Assembly: GCA_037447655.1 (NCBI GenBank) | Contig: JBBHKE010003002.1 | Coordinates: 162,039 to 226,038 of the forward strand | DNA from: Zygnema cylindricum | Taxonomy: Eukaryota > Streptophyta > Zygnematophyceae > Zygnematales > Zygnemataceae | DNA: 64,000 nt | Direction of reading: 5' to 3' | In this document: in pieces, positions 44,842 through 56,510 of the stretch | Layout of the letters: each line of letters starts with the position of its first letter | Numbering within the stretch: position 1 is the stretch's first letter | The notes under the pieces: generated by a model | Told to the model about the DNA's origin: nothing | Database searches by the model: none | What the model saw: only the letters and a program-made list of their open reading frames with translations | Made by a program: the position numbers and the translations under genes

Positions 44842-45725
44842 TGAAATTATGTGGTCTCCATTGACTCACAGAATGAGCAGCCTATGTAAAGCCTCTAGGA
44901 TAATATTTGCCCCTTCTACTTTCCCGCTGAATAAGCGCCGCCCAGGCACACAAATATTCTGACCACTCTCACCTCTGTGAGGAGAAGACTCCCCTGAGTC
45001 AAACGCAAAAAGAATCACTGAATTTGCTCACCTGAGCAGTAAGTTATGGTTGGTCAAAGATGACCTTTATAGTTACACGCTCTCTTAGAGAGAGAGGTAC
45101 CTAAATTTTACTAAGTCTTGGTCTGCCTACTCACGACTACCTACTACTAAACCCTAGTCCAATAGGAACACTATATAGTATAAGAAGGTACAATGGACGA
45201 TGTACTTATTGTTCGACTATCATACGACAAGGTCTACAAGGTGACACCTGTCAAATCGGAAGCCATGGTTCCTCCTCTCATCCTTTTCCGGTATCAAATA
45301 ATGTGGCGCCACGTGGCACCGCGTGACGATATCTACGTATGCCGCCAAAAGCTCACTTCGCGTGGCGTCTATAATGCCGGCCGTCCGATCAAAACATATT
45401 TTACACAGTTCAGATTCGCGTACATGCAGAAATTACTCCTTTTGGTTAGTCTGCTGTTAATTAGCTGTTGGGTTAATGTTTATATATTTATGAAACCCGT
45501 CACGTGTATCGTTTTGTAACGCCTTAATGGCGTTAGGCTTTAGAGAGTTTGGAGGTCGCAGGTTCAAATCTAGGCTTAAGCATGATTTTAGCAAAATACC
45601 CTTTACTTCAAAAACTGCCACTTTCTAAATATTGCGGCAGCCATGGCGCGCCTTTGATCCTCACTCTCTTTCTTTGAAGCAAAAGTAAAATAGGGAAGTG
45701 AACTATCAATTACCTCTTTTCAACA
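44842..45725 (-). repeat. E4 3' LTR (group D)
   Basis: Starts TGAAATTATGTGGTC and ends CTTTTCAACA; the polypurine tract inverse CTCCCCTTTATTCCTAG follows. It retains the unoccupied target TCCTTTTG (45437-45444) of the hAT insertion found in the other LTR. Confidence 0.9.
45518..45583 (+). other. tRNA-like module in E4 3' LTR (group D)
   Basis: AACGCCTTAATGGCGTTAGG, then GGTCGCAGGTTCAAATCT (B box GGTTCAAATCT). It resembles class II (Ser/Leu) tRNA genes. It is missing about 8 bp against the 52801 copy (no GTTAAGGC). Confidence 0.55.
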
Positions 45726-46250
45726 CTCCCCTTTATTCCTAGTCACTTTTCAATTTTAATCCACAGTTTTCTCTGCAATAAATCAACTTAGGGGAAGGCA
45801 CTGGTTTTGACATCATGTCTGCAATCATTTCTCTATCAGTTTTATGAACGAGTTTAATAATTTTATTTTCTACCTTCTCTCTGACAAAGCTTAGTCTAAT
45901 ATCCATATGCTTGGCTTTGAAGTGATGTTTCGGATTAGCTGCAATAGAGATAGCAGCTTGATTATCACAAAAAACATTTTGAGTTCGAGACTTCATGAAC
46001 CTAAGTTCTTCAAGAAGAGATTTAACCCACATTAATTCTTTGGTGGCAGCACAAGAAGCCATGTATTCAGCCTCCATAGTAGACTGAGCAACTACTTTTT
46101 GTTGCTTGCTACTCCAACAACATGCACCAGATCCAATTTGCAACAGATATCCAGTCGTACACCGCCTTAAAGGCACATCTCTATAACTGGCATCACTCCA
46201 GGTGGTGATGTCAGTGTGCTCCCTTCCCAAATGCAACCATAATTCCCTTG

Positions 46251-47431
46251 TGTTGATATTTGAAATATTTTCTAGGTCTGTATTAGGATAGAAAAAGAGC
46301 TGAGGCAGTCTGCCTCTAACTCCCCTATCCAAGCCCCCACACTTGTTGTAGTCACTGAAGGCTGGATAGGGAGCTAGAGCCATGGCTGCCTAGGCTCTCT
46401 AGAGAAGATAGGGGGTGAATTAGGTAGACTTATCAAAAGTTACTTGACGGACCCAGGAATTGAACCTGGTACCTGCCGTCCGTCAAATCTGCATTATCGG
46501 GTAACTCTAGCCGTTAAGTCTAGGACAGATATTACGATATATGGGGTTTGATAAATATATAAATCTTTATATGGAGATTAATCCGTTTAACGGCTAATAG
46601 ATACTTAGTACATAGATACAGTTTGATTTAGTACGAAGTACGGTATGTGGACAGAACGGATACCGCGCATTTGTTTCGATAGAGAAACAAATACCGCGAG
46701 TCAAATTTCAGCGGCTAGGATTATAGCCGGTTTTGATCGGACGGCCGCGATAGGCGCCGCGATCACGGAAATGTACTTTTGGCGTTTTTTGGTCTTTGCC
46801 ACGTCAGATGACACGTGGCGTGATAACATCGGACCACGGGAATTCCAGAGATTACAAGAACTAATCCTGATTCGACACGTGTCGACATTTTGGCAATGTC
46901 GTACAATGGTCGTACATAAAGTTCACCGGCACCTGTACTTTTATGTACGACACAGTAATTTGATTGGTGCCGTACTTCAGTAGATAGAGTTTTAGAGAGG
47001 GAATAGGACTTAGAAATTTTTGGGTAGGCAGCTACCTCTCCCAGAGAGCACTCTGTATAAATGGCAAACTTTGACCAACCATAACTATTAATTTACTTGA
47101 CCATTTTCAGTGATTCTTTTTGCTGCGGACTCAAGGGAGTCCAAGCTACACAAGGGTGTAGTCGGTCAGAGTTTTTGTCTGCCAGGGTGGCTGCATTTAT
47201 AAGGGAAAGTCAAAGTGGGTGAATGTGTCCAAATCTCATATTCTAACTTTGCATTCTGTGGTGGAACTGAGCACACAGAAAGTGTTATTTCACAGGGGTG
47301 AATCTATATTGGGATTGTGACTGTCAAGGGGTCAGTCATTTGGGTTTATATTAACTTGGAGTCGGCACTATCTAGATTAGCTTCTTTTGGATCTGCATAC
47401 TCTGAGGGTCAATGGAGGTCTCAGAGTTTCA
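46251..47431 (+). mobile_element. Solo LTR, group E, inside E4
   Basis: Starts TGTTGATATTTGAAA and ends GGTCTCAGAGTTTCA, 1,181 bp, related to group A at both ends. It splits the E4 reverse transcriptase/RNase H junction. The flanks (CCTTG and TCCCC) do not form a target duplication, so a recombination between two insertions or later mutation is possible. Confidence 0.75.
46444..46526 (-). other. tRNA-like module in group E LTR
   Basis: Minus strand: TTAACGGCTAGAGTTACCCG, then CCAGGTTCAATTCCTGG. GGTTCAATTCC (plus coordinates 46456-46466) fits the Pol III B box and sits in a perfect CCAGG...CCTGG stem. Antisense to the LTR. Confidence 0.65.
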
Positions 47432-50400
47432 TCCCCACCAGATACCTCATCACCCTTTTGGCAGCCTCCCAATCTCTCTTTCTTGGTTCATTTAGATTTA
47501 TACTAAGGACACCTACAGCTGCAGCTATATCCGGACGGGTACAGTTCATAAAATAAATTAAACTGCCTACAATCTGCCGATAAGGGATATTTTCCATAAA
47601 TTTTCTTTCTATCTCGTCCATCTCATCATTAATGATGAATATTCCTCCCTCTTCACTCCCCTCACTCACTTTCTTCAAATCCATGGGAGTAGTACATCCG
47701 TTTGCTTTCTCCATTTGAAATTTTTCTAGCATATTACCGATTGCTTCTTTTTGAGTGAGTCTTATAATTATATTCCCTCTATCTCTCTCCATCTGAATTC
47801 CCAAAATGTACTTTGCTTCGCCAAGATCTTTCATATCAAAACTGATTCTAAGATCCCGTTTTAGTTTGTTAATTTTATCTAAGGACTTGCTTAAGACCAA
47901 CAAATCATCCACATAAATAACAATAAATATCACTCCATTCTCATCCTCAAATAAATATATAGAGTGATCTGAACTTATTGTGATATACCCCAAACCGGTC
48001 AGAAATTCGTCGAGCTTTATATTCCACTGTCGCGGGGCTTGCTTAAGCCCATAGAGTGATTTTATCAGTTTGCAAACTTTGTTTTCTTCCCCACTTTCCA
48101 CGAATCCTTCCGGTTGCCTCATGTAAATTTCTTCTTCCAACTCTCCGTGCAAAAAGGCAGTTTTAATATCCATCTGGTGGATTTCCATATCCTCCGCTGC
48201 GGCTATACTTAAAAGGATTCTAACAGAAGGAAATCTGACTACAGGTGCAAAGGTTTCTTCGTAGTCTATCCCCTCTTTCTGTGTATAACCTTTTGCAACT
48301 AACCTAGCTTTGTACCTCTAAATGGTATTATCCGGGTTTAATTTAAGTTTAAACACCCACTTACATCCGATCGGTTTTTGGTCCGGTGGACAATCTACCA
48401 ACTCCCATGTATTGGCTTCCATGATAGAGGCCATTTCTTCATTTATAGCTGTGATCCACCAGCTACTTTCAGGAGTGTTTATGGCCTCTAAGTATGTTTG
48501 AGGTTCATCTGGGTGAGACATCTTTGTGAGTTGGTTATTTACTTGTCTTTCTTGAAGTCGTTTACTACTTCTTCTTCCCCTTTCAAAATCGGACGCCGGT
48601 ATGGAAGGCATTCTTGGGTTTCGTTTTGGGAAATTTTCAGCTTCCCTATCTTCCAATTCCGGTGTCTCATCAAGTTCCTCATCGGTTTCCATTCGTATTG
48701 TGGCGTTGCCTCGGATGTTGTCCTTTCCTCCTTCTCCTTTGGTAGATCTGCAGATTTTTTTTTTCTCCCTCTTCCTTCTCTTCATTTTCAAAATCAAAGT
48801 CAAATAACTGATCCGTTTCAAATCTGATTTTGACTTCCTTATTATATTGAATGGATCAATGGACTTCTCTTCATTCATCACCACTATGTGTTTTACTAAA
48901 ATTATATCTCTCTTTTTCAAGTCATACACTCGGTATCCTTTTGTGCTCTCATCATATCCTACAAGATATCTTGGCTTCCCTCTCCCCTTTAACTTCCATT
49001 TAGTCTTATCGGAATCCAAACTGTAGACTTGACTTCCGAACACTCTCAAACTAGACAAATCAGGCTTTTTTCCTGTCCACCTCTCATATGGAGTTTCCTC
49101 CTTATTTGCTGAAGTTATGACTCTATTTTTGATGAAATTAGCATAGTTCATAGACTCCGCCCAAAACTGCAACCCTATCCTCTTATCAGTTAACATACTT
49201 CTGGACATTTCTCCTAAAGTTCTATTCACTCTTTCTGCTACTCCATTTTGTTCCGGATTATAGGGAACAGTTTTCTCATGATGAATTCCTTCTTCTTTAA
49301 GATATTCTTCAAATTCCCTTGAGGTGTATTCTTTCCCATTATCACTTCTTATCTCTTTATTGAGGTTTCGTGTAGTTTTTCACTCCATACTTTATACTCT
49401 TTGAAACATCTTAATACCTGTGACTTATGTCTGAGAAAGTATACCTTTGTGTATCTAGACCAATCATCTGTGATGGTTAACATCCATCTCTTCCCGCCAT
49501 GTGAAGCTTACCTAGCAGGTCCCCAAACATCAGTGTGAACTAGATCTAATACTTTCTCTCTCCTAAATGTGGTTGCCTTTGGAAATGGAAGTCTATGAAT
49601 CTTCCCTTGGGCACATCCACTACAATCATCAAAGGTCTCATCATCTTCAAAAGTAATACCCTCCACTATTCCTTTTTTCTTCATTTTCTTTAATCTATCT
49701 AGATGCACATGCCCCAACCTTTTATGCCAAAGCATCATCTCACTTGCCCACAAGTAGAGAACACTCTTTTCATTGCAAAGAACAATTCTGAACATTCCTT
49801 GACTGCCCTTCACAGCTATGAAATAAACCTCATTATCAAAGCTTGCTGTGAAGATTCCTTTCCTAGTTCCTGTTTCAAACTCCTTTTCATCTAGGACAGC
49901 TGTTGAGACTAGGTTCTTGCTAAGCTGTGGAATGTAAAGAACGTCTGAGAGTGTTACAATTGAGGCCTTTCCATCAACTAGAACCTTCAAGTCAACAGTT
50001 CCAACAAGACTTGTGGTTTCTACTCTACCATCTCCGTACTCTATCTCAACTGTTGGGATCTTTCTCAGTTTAGTGAACCACCGCTTATCTTTGCACATAT
50101 GCATTGAAGCCCCTGAGTCTATGATCCACCCATCCTCGGGTGGATCCCTCTTACCTCCAAAAGCACACTTTTGTCTCCGTGGAATGTCGACATGCTTTTC
50201 AGTGTTTTTCCGATTAAGAAGAAGCTCCTCTAGCTCCTCTTCTGGTTCAGATTTTTCTTCCACTTCCTCATCAAGAACTTGTGTCAGGAAAGCCTTTTTC
50301 TTTCCTCCATCCCTTGAGGTTCCTTGACCATCTTTCAGTCGAAGATCTGCAAGTTTGATACAATCTGCCATATAGTGTCCCGGTTTCTTGCAGAAGTGAC

Positions 50401-51316
50401 ATAATCCTCCTCGAGAAGTTCCTCTCCCCTGTTTATCAAATCTGCCACCTCCTTGTCCTCTTCCACCAAAATTTTGATAGGGATCTTTCCCTCTCTCCTC
50501 ATCACGCTTCCGCCAATCAGTTCCTGCAGACAATGCTTGAACACTTGGACTCTCTCTCCTAAGCTATATGGTGCTTTCTTTCACTAAAATCATTTCCATT
50601 GGTCATCCCAATTCCAATTGCTATCTCCTATGTCTTGCAATCGATTAATGATATTCTCATACTCTTCAGGTAGTTTCATCATTAATGTGTTCACTCTTTG
50701 TCTCTCGGACCATGAGTTACCTACACTCTCTAACTCTCCAAATAATGCTCCTAAATCATTGCAATAATTATTCATACTTCCTCCTTTATAAGTATAAGCT
50801 GCAATCTTATTTTCGGCCAACTGTTGTTGTTGCAATGATCCACTCTTATATTTGTTAACTAGTAATATCCAAATCTGAGATGAAGATTTGACATGCATAA
50901 GGGGAATGGCAATGCCCTTTGTTACACTTTTAACAATTAAGAGCTTAGCAACCTTGTCTTTGTAGTTCCACTTTTCATACTCTGATCTTTCGGTCTGAAC
51001 CCTTGTCGCCGTTTTTGGTGGTGCTGCTGCCGGTATCGCCTTCGGCAATGGTGTCACTTGAGTTGCAACTCCTTCCTTTTCTCCTTCCATGACAATCTCT
51101 TCTCCTTCCTCATCTTCATCCTCGGTGATGGTGGAAGCTGTTCTACCAACTGTAGAGGCGGAGGTGCCAGAAAAACGTGTCACTCCAAACCCAGGTGGAG
51201 GTGGGCATCGAATTTGTCCAGACACTATGCCCCATAGATGCTTCTCAAATAGTTCTCCCTCCATCATCATTTCCCAATAAAGAAAGTCAGATCCATCAAA
51301 TATGGGCACCCTAGAG

Positions 51317-51331
51317 GGTGGGCCCATAACC
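51317..51331 (-). promoter_or_regulatory. Primer-binding site of E4
   Basis: Minus strand GGTTATGGGCCCACC, identical to that of E1 although the two bodies are well diverged. Confidence 0.75.
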
Positions 51332-51933
51332 TAAAATTTTGTGGTCTCCATTGACCCACAGAATGAGTAGCCTATGTAAAGCCTCTAGGATAATATTTGC
51401 CCCTTCTACTTTCCCGCCGAATAAGCGCCTCCCAGGCACACAAATATTCTGACCACTCTCACCCCTGTGAGGACAAGACTCCCCTGAGTCAAACGCAAAA
51501 AAAATCACTGAATTTGCTCACCTGAGCAGTAAGTTATGGCTGGTCAAAGATGACCTTTATAGTTACAAGCTCTCTTAGAGAGAGAGGTACCTAAATTTTA
51601 CTAAGTCTTGGTCTGCCTACTCACGACTACCTACTACTAAACCCTAGTCCAATAGGAACACTATATAGTACAAGAAGGTACAATGGACGATGTACTTATT
51701 GTACGAATATCATACGACAAGGTCTACAAGGTGACACCTGTCAAATCGGAAGCCATGGTTCCTCCTCTCATCTTTTCCGGTATCAAATAATGTGGCGCCA
51801 CGTGGCACCGCGTGACGATATCTACGTATGCCGCCAAAAGCTCACTTCGCTTGGCGTCTATAATGCCGGCCATCCGATCAAAACATATTTTACACGGTTC
51901 AGATTCGCGTACATGCAGAAATTGCTCCTTTTG
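51332..51933 (-). repeat. E4 5' LTR, first part
   Basis: Matches 44842-45444. The terminal TG has become TA, which creates the stop at the head of gag. Interrupted by the hAT element at 51934. Confidence 0.88.
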
Positions 51934-52720
51934 TAGTGTTGTGTATCGGTAAGGATTTACCGATAACCGATATGGACCTTTTTTCGGGTTCGCGATAATC
52001 GATATATTGGTACGATATATCGACATCGGTCTTATCGCCGATAAGTAGCCGATAATATCGGGTACTTATTGGCGATAATGCCGATAACGATAACTATCAG
52101 CGATATCTATACGGACTGTACAGATAAATGTACGGCATGTACACGCAGCTGTACGTCGTATTCCCCGGACGCGCAGCGGACCCCCTTACTCCTGATTTTG
52201 GTAAAAAATCGTGAATTTTCCATCATTATTCCTAATTTAAGGAGGTTTTCAAAATTCCTGCTGCCAGAATTTTCAAAAAAAGGCGTCTGGAAATGGCGGC
52301 AGTCTGACAGGTGTGTTCGTCTACTTCTTTCAGTCTGTTCGTCTTTTTTTGGAAAAAGTTTGATTCAAAAATTTTACAATGTATTTAATTTTTTTTCGTT
52401 TCGATAGTTTAGTTTTATAACAATAAAGTATTAACTTATATTTGTCGACGTTTATGTGGAGCGCTGTCAGTAAAGATTTTCAGTTAAATAGATACGCAGA
52501 ACAAATTCTTATACGTGGCATTCCACGCTATATAATGAAAATTATATAATACAGTATGTTATATAGTACTATTGTATGCATACTATATTTTTAAAAAGTT
52601 ATCGCCGATATGGAATTTGTTGGTCCCAGGCCGATATATTGGAACCTCTGACCGTTCGATAACCGATAACTATCGGTATCGGTGTTATCGCGATAAGTAT
52701 TTTACCGATACACAACACTA
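51934..52720 (+). mobile_element. hAT non-autonomous element in E4 5' LTR
   Basis: Ends TAGTGTTGTGTATCGGTAA and its inverse, perfect 8-bp duplication TCCTTTTG (51926-51933 and 52721-52728). 787 bp. Subterminal TATCGG/CCGATA words and an internal MPITITI-type frame match the element at 3326-4881, but no transposase domain remains. Confidence 0.95.
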
Positions 52721-52728
52721 TCCTTTTG

Positions 52729-53015
52729 GTTAGTCTGCTGTTAATTAGCTGTTGCGTTAATGTTTATATATTTATGAAACCCGTCACGTGTATCGTTTCG
52801 TAACGCCTTAATGGTTAAGGCGTTAGGCTATAGAGAGTGTAGAGGTCGCAGGTTCATATCTAAGCTTAGGCATCATTTTAGCAAAATACCCTTTACTTCA
52901 AAAACTACCACTTTCTAAATATTGCGGCAGCCATGGCGCCCCATTGATCCTCACTCTCTTTCTTTGAAGCAAAAGTAAAATAGGGAAGTGAACTATTAAT
53001 TACCTCTTTTCAAAA
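52729..53015 (-). repeat. E4 5' LTR, second part
   Basis: Matches 45445-45725, ending CTTTTCAAAA where the other LTR has CAACA. Confidence 0.85.
52801..52873 (+). other. tRNA-like module in E4 5' LTR (group D)
   Basis: GCCTTAATGGTTAAGGCGTT, then AGAGGTCGCAGGTTCATATC. The GGTTAAGGCG and GGTCGCAGGTTC stretches are typical of class II (Ser/Leu) tRNA genes. Antisense to E4. Confidence 0.6.
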
Positions 53016-53176
53016 GGTAGCAGGGGGCACAATTATTCGAATGCTCCCACAAAGTTCACGTGTCGGCCTGTTGTAGGCTTAATAATCCATTGGAGTCAAT
53101 TTTTGTTATCTCAAGATGTGAGCTAAAACATCCGTGTCGAGTGTGTCAAAAGTTTGCCGTCGCAAATAAATGTAAT
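53016..53176 (-). pseudogene. Gypsy polyprotein, tail of the integrase region
   Basis: Minus strand. The frame continues from 59114 onward (past E5) with IYLRRQTFDTLD, and later contains E-H-S-N-N-C-A-P-C, a conserved block after the integrase of this gypsy type. A stop lies between them (near 53,106). The sequence leads into 44841. Confidence 0.65.
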
Positions 53177-54013
53177 TGTTGTCTTTTGGAAAGCTCTCAG
53201 TCTCAGAGCAGCGCAGCAGCACAGCAACTATACAGACAGCAGCGCAGCTGCTATACGGAAGAGCAGCGCAGCTGCTATACAGCAGAGCTGCGCAGCAGCG
53301 CAGCAACAGAGCAGCGCAGCAGCGAAGCTGCGATACTGACAGGACAAACGCAGCTGCAGTCACTTTGGATAAGATCCGTACAGACAACGCAACTGCTACT
53401 ATCTTGGATATGATTTGGTGCAAGACACCGCAGCCGCGGGTGATATAAATGTGATCCGGTACGGGACAACGCAGCTGCGATTGATATGAATCTAGTGAAC
53501 GGACGAGATTCATAAGAGTATCACAAGTGACTTAGCCGACAAGTATTTGTACAATAACTTAATATAGATTCTGAGTAATATTGACTGTACAATGATAGAT
53601 TGGGTTGGCACGATCAAGAACACGTAGATCTCAGTAGGTGGGTTGATTCTAGACGTACCTCTCAGGTACACTGTTATCGGTGGTAGAACACGAAAGTATA
53701 AGACTTAGGACTTAGAACATTTTTATGAATCCAGACTTCCAAGTAGTAAAACTGCAGACAGTTTTTGGGAAACTTCTGAGTATTATATCTTGAGTGATGT
53801 TGGGTCAATTGTGCTGAAACTTTGGGAGTTGTCAGTGTTTATGTTACTGTATATTCTGATAGAGTTTTGTGAGATTTGGATGCTTGTATAAGAATTGGTG
53901 ATCACTTAAGAACAACTGTTTGGTAGGATTCTTGATAGCTTCTGAGAGTGTATCATGTCTACTTCTACTACTACTGCTGCTCCTCCACCTGCACCGGTGG
54001 TTGTAGAACAACA
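53177..54013 (+). repeat. E5 5' LTR
   Basis: Starts TGTTGTC and ends GAACAACA. Positions ~53,205-53,350 are dense in GCAGC and GCAGCTGC palindromes. The gag start codon is at 53955, 59 bases before the LTR end. Confidence 0.95.
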
Positions 54014-54028
54014 GGTTATGGGCCTGTC
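54014..54028 (+). promoter_or_regulatory. Primer-binding site of E5
   Basis: GGTTATGGGCCTGTC; the first 11 bases match the initiator tRNA-Met anticodon arm, as in E1-E4. It lies within the gag frame. Confidence 0.65.
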
Positions 54029-56399
54029 ATCAAGAATTCCTATCTTTTCCGGGGATAAGTATGTTTACTGGGCGGATATGGTGGAGACACATTTTGAAAA
54101 TGTCAATCTTTTGGATATATTGGATGGTTCTTTGGATGAATCTGATCCGTCATGGTCTAAGAAAAATACGCAGGCTCGCTCTATTTTGAAATTTTGTATA
54201 TCTGAGGACTTAGCTATGTCTCGGATAAAAATGAAAAAAGCTATTGATATCTGGAAATCCATTAAAAGTGATTATGAAAAGGCTAATATTCAGGAAGAAC
54301 TTCTATTGGCTGGAAAAATTTGGGACTATAAGTACACTGGCGGTACAATGGCTGAATATTCTAACAAATTTCGTATTCTTGTAGATGCACATGCTTTTGC
54401 CGGTGGGGTGTTCCCTCAGTTTCAACAGGCAGCATTGCTCATGCGGGGTCTCCCTCGTAGTATGAAAGGAGCATCTGACATGCTCAAACAGAAAGATAAG
54501 GCTAGCTGGACTTTGCAGTTAGCAATCAATATTTTACTAGAGGAGGAAGCTACATCTAATATTCTCAATGTTGAGCAAGTAGAGGCTTTTAATTCAGACT
54601 TTGGAAAGAAAAGTCAATTTAATCAGCAAAGTAATTAGTTTACCCAATTGAGACAGTTTAATCTGGGGGGAAATAGAAAATCCAACAATGCATGTTTTTA
54701 TTGTAGTGAGAGAGGTCATGGATACAAATTCTGTCCTAAACTTAAACAAGCTAACGATACAGGTTTATACAGGCAGGGATGGCAACAAAGTCAGTTTTAC
54801 AAAAGCTTCACGAGGCCTACACCTCGTGGAAATGCAATGTTTTCAGCTTCTTCATCACTCCAAGACGAAACTCTGACATTTTCTGAGGAGGACGACACAG
54901 ATCTATTCGCTATGGCGGCAGCAATGGAAGGCGCAAAGGACCCTGGATGGATTATGGATACAGGAGCGTCAGCGCATATGTGTTGGAACAAGGCCATCTT
55001 CAAAAATCTGAAAGCAACGCCGGAGAAAAATATTTATTATGCTTGTGGAATGAGTGTCCAAACTCGTGCAATGGGTGATGTGTCCTTGCTAGTTGATAAG
55101 GATGGAAAACCAATTGAAAGGACTCTTCACAATGTCTTATTTGTGCCTGACTTTAAGAAAAATCTGTTTTCTACGTCGTTGGTTGAGAGTAAAGGCTTTG
55201 AGGTTAATTTGAAAAATGGTCGGCAAGTTGTTAGCAAAAATGGTAAGGTTGCGGTTACAGGTACTAGAGATAGTAGCAAGATGTATCGCATGGATATGGC
55301 TAATACCAAGGAGAATGATGTTTTGTACTCCGGTGTTTTGCACTCAGATGAGTAGTGGCATAAAAGAATAGGCCATGTAAATTATGATAGTTTGTGGAAA
55401 ATGGTCATTGCTCGAAAAATAGAGGGTGTATCAATCACTGATAGGCCGGTCAAAACTTGCGATGGTTGCGCATTAGGCAAAATCCACAGATTGCCATTTC
55501 CTAAGGAGTCTGAGCATCGGTCAACGAAACTTTTACAACAAATTCATTCGGATGTCTTTGGTCCGGCGAAGGTTCCATCTGCCGTAGGGATGAAATATAT
55601 GGTCACCTTCACAGATGATTTATCCAGGTTTACAAAAGTTTACTTCATGAAGGAGTAGAGTGAAGTGTTCGGTCACTTCAAACACTATAAAGCATGGGCT
55701 GAAAAACTTCATAATTCATCTATTTTACAGCTCAGATCTGACAATAGTGGTGAATATACATAGAAAGAATTTGAAACCTTTTTACTCGAGGAAGGCATTA
55801 GTCATCTATTGACTGTTCCATATTCACCGGAACAAAATGGGGTGTCGGGAAGACTGAATAGAACTCTCACGGCAAGCTCTTGATCTATGCTCGCCGATAA
55901 AGGTGTGGATCCGAAATTCTGGGCTGAGGCTCTAAATTGTGCAGTTTATATTAAAAATAGGATAGGATCAAGATCGGTAGAAACAACTCCTTACGAAATC
56001 TGGACGGGTAGCAAACCAGATGTTAGCCATTTCAAGGTCTTTGGTAGTCAATGCTTTATATTGGATACGTCTACAGATAGATGGAAAATGGAACCGAAGG
56101 GATTACCGGGTATTCTGTTAGGATATGATGATCACTCGAAAGGTTATAGAGTCTTTGTGTTTGAAAGGCAGAAAATAGTTGTAGCTAGAAACATCATTGT
56201 TAAGGATGAACTAGACTCCATAGATTTATTTCAAATGACAGAGCAGCAAAGGCAACAGAAAGTACAGGAGTATGTCATCTTAGATTGCATGCAGGAACTT
56301 GTCCCGCAGATTCCACAAACTCCGGTAATGACTCAGGAATCAGACTCCCTCCAACTTCCTCACCAACTTCGGGTCCAGACGGACCAAGAGCAGTCAATA

Positions 56400-56510
56400 C
56401 AGACGGAACGCAACCAGCGCAATCACGAACACACGGATCGCAACCAGCGCAATCAGCAAGACACGGATCGCAACCAGCGCAACCAGCGCAATCAGCGCAA
56501 TGCGCGGGAT
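56400..56510 (+). repeat. Coding tandem repeat in the E5 integrase/RT linker
   Basis: Repeated CGCAACCAGCGCAATCA and ACACGGATCGCAACCAGCG units encode runs of DRNQRNQ and NQRNQRN. Confidence 0.85.

Larger units (their letters stand above)
45726..51351 (-). pseudogene. E4 copia gag-pol polyprotein, decayed and split
   Basis: Minus strand. Gag from the LTR-borne ATG (51351-51349); a stop TAG has formed at the LTR/primer-site junction (51333-51331), and gag otherwise reads 51327-50590. Zinc knuckle CHFCKKPGHYMADC (~50,380-50,420), protease IDSGASMHM (~50,095-50,125), pre-integrase region to 49508, integrase (49229 onward, start disturbed), linker, reverse transcriptase (48,350-47421, YVDD intact) and RNase H (46,250-45739). 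A stop (GAG to TAG) lies at 48318. A solo LTR splits the sequence at 46251-47431. Confidence 0.92.
44842..53015 (-). mobile_element. Copia element E4 (group D LTRs), containing a solo LTR and a hAT element
   Basis: 3' LTR 44842-45725 (884 bp); 5' LTR 51332-51933 plus 52729-53015 (889 bp, split by hAT). Flanks GATAG (44837-44841) and GGTAG (53016-53020) differ at one base, consistent with an older insertion. The host gypsy frame is continuous once the element and one flank copy are removed, which supports both boundaries. Confidence 0.88.
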
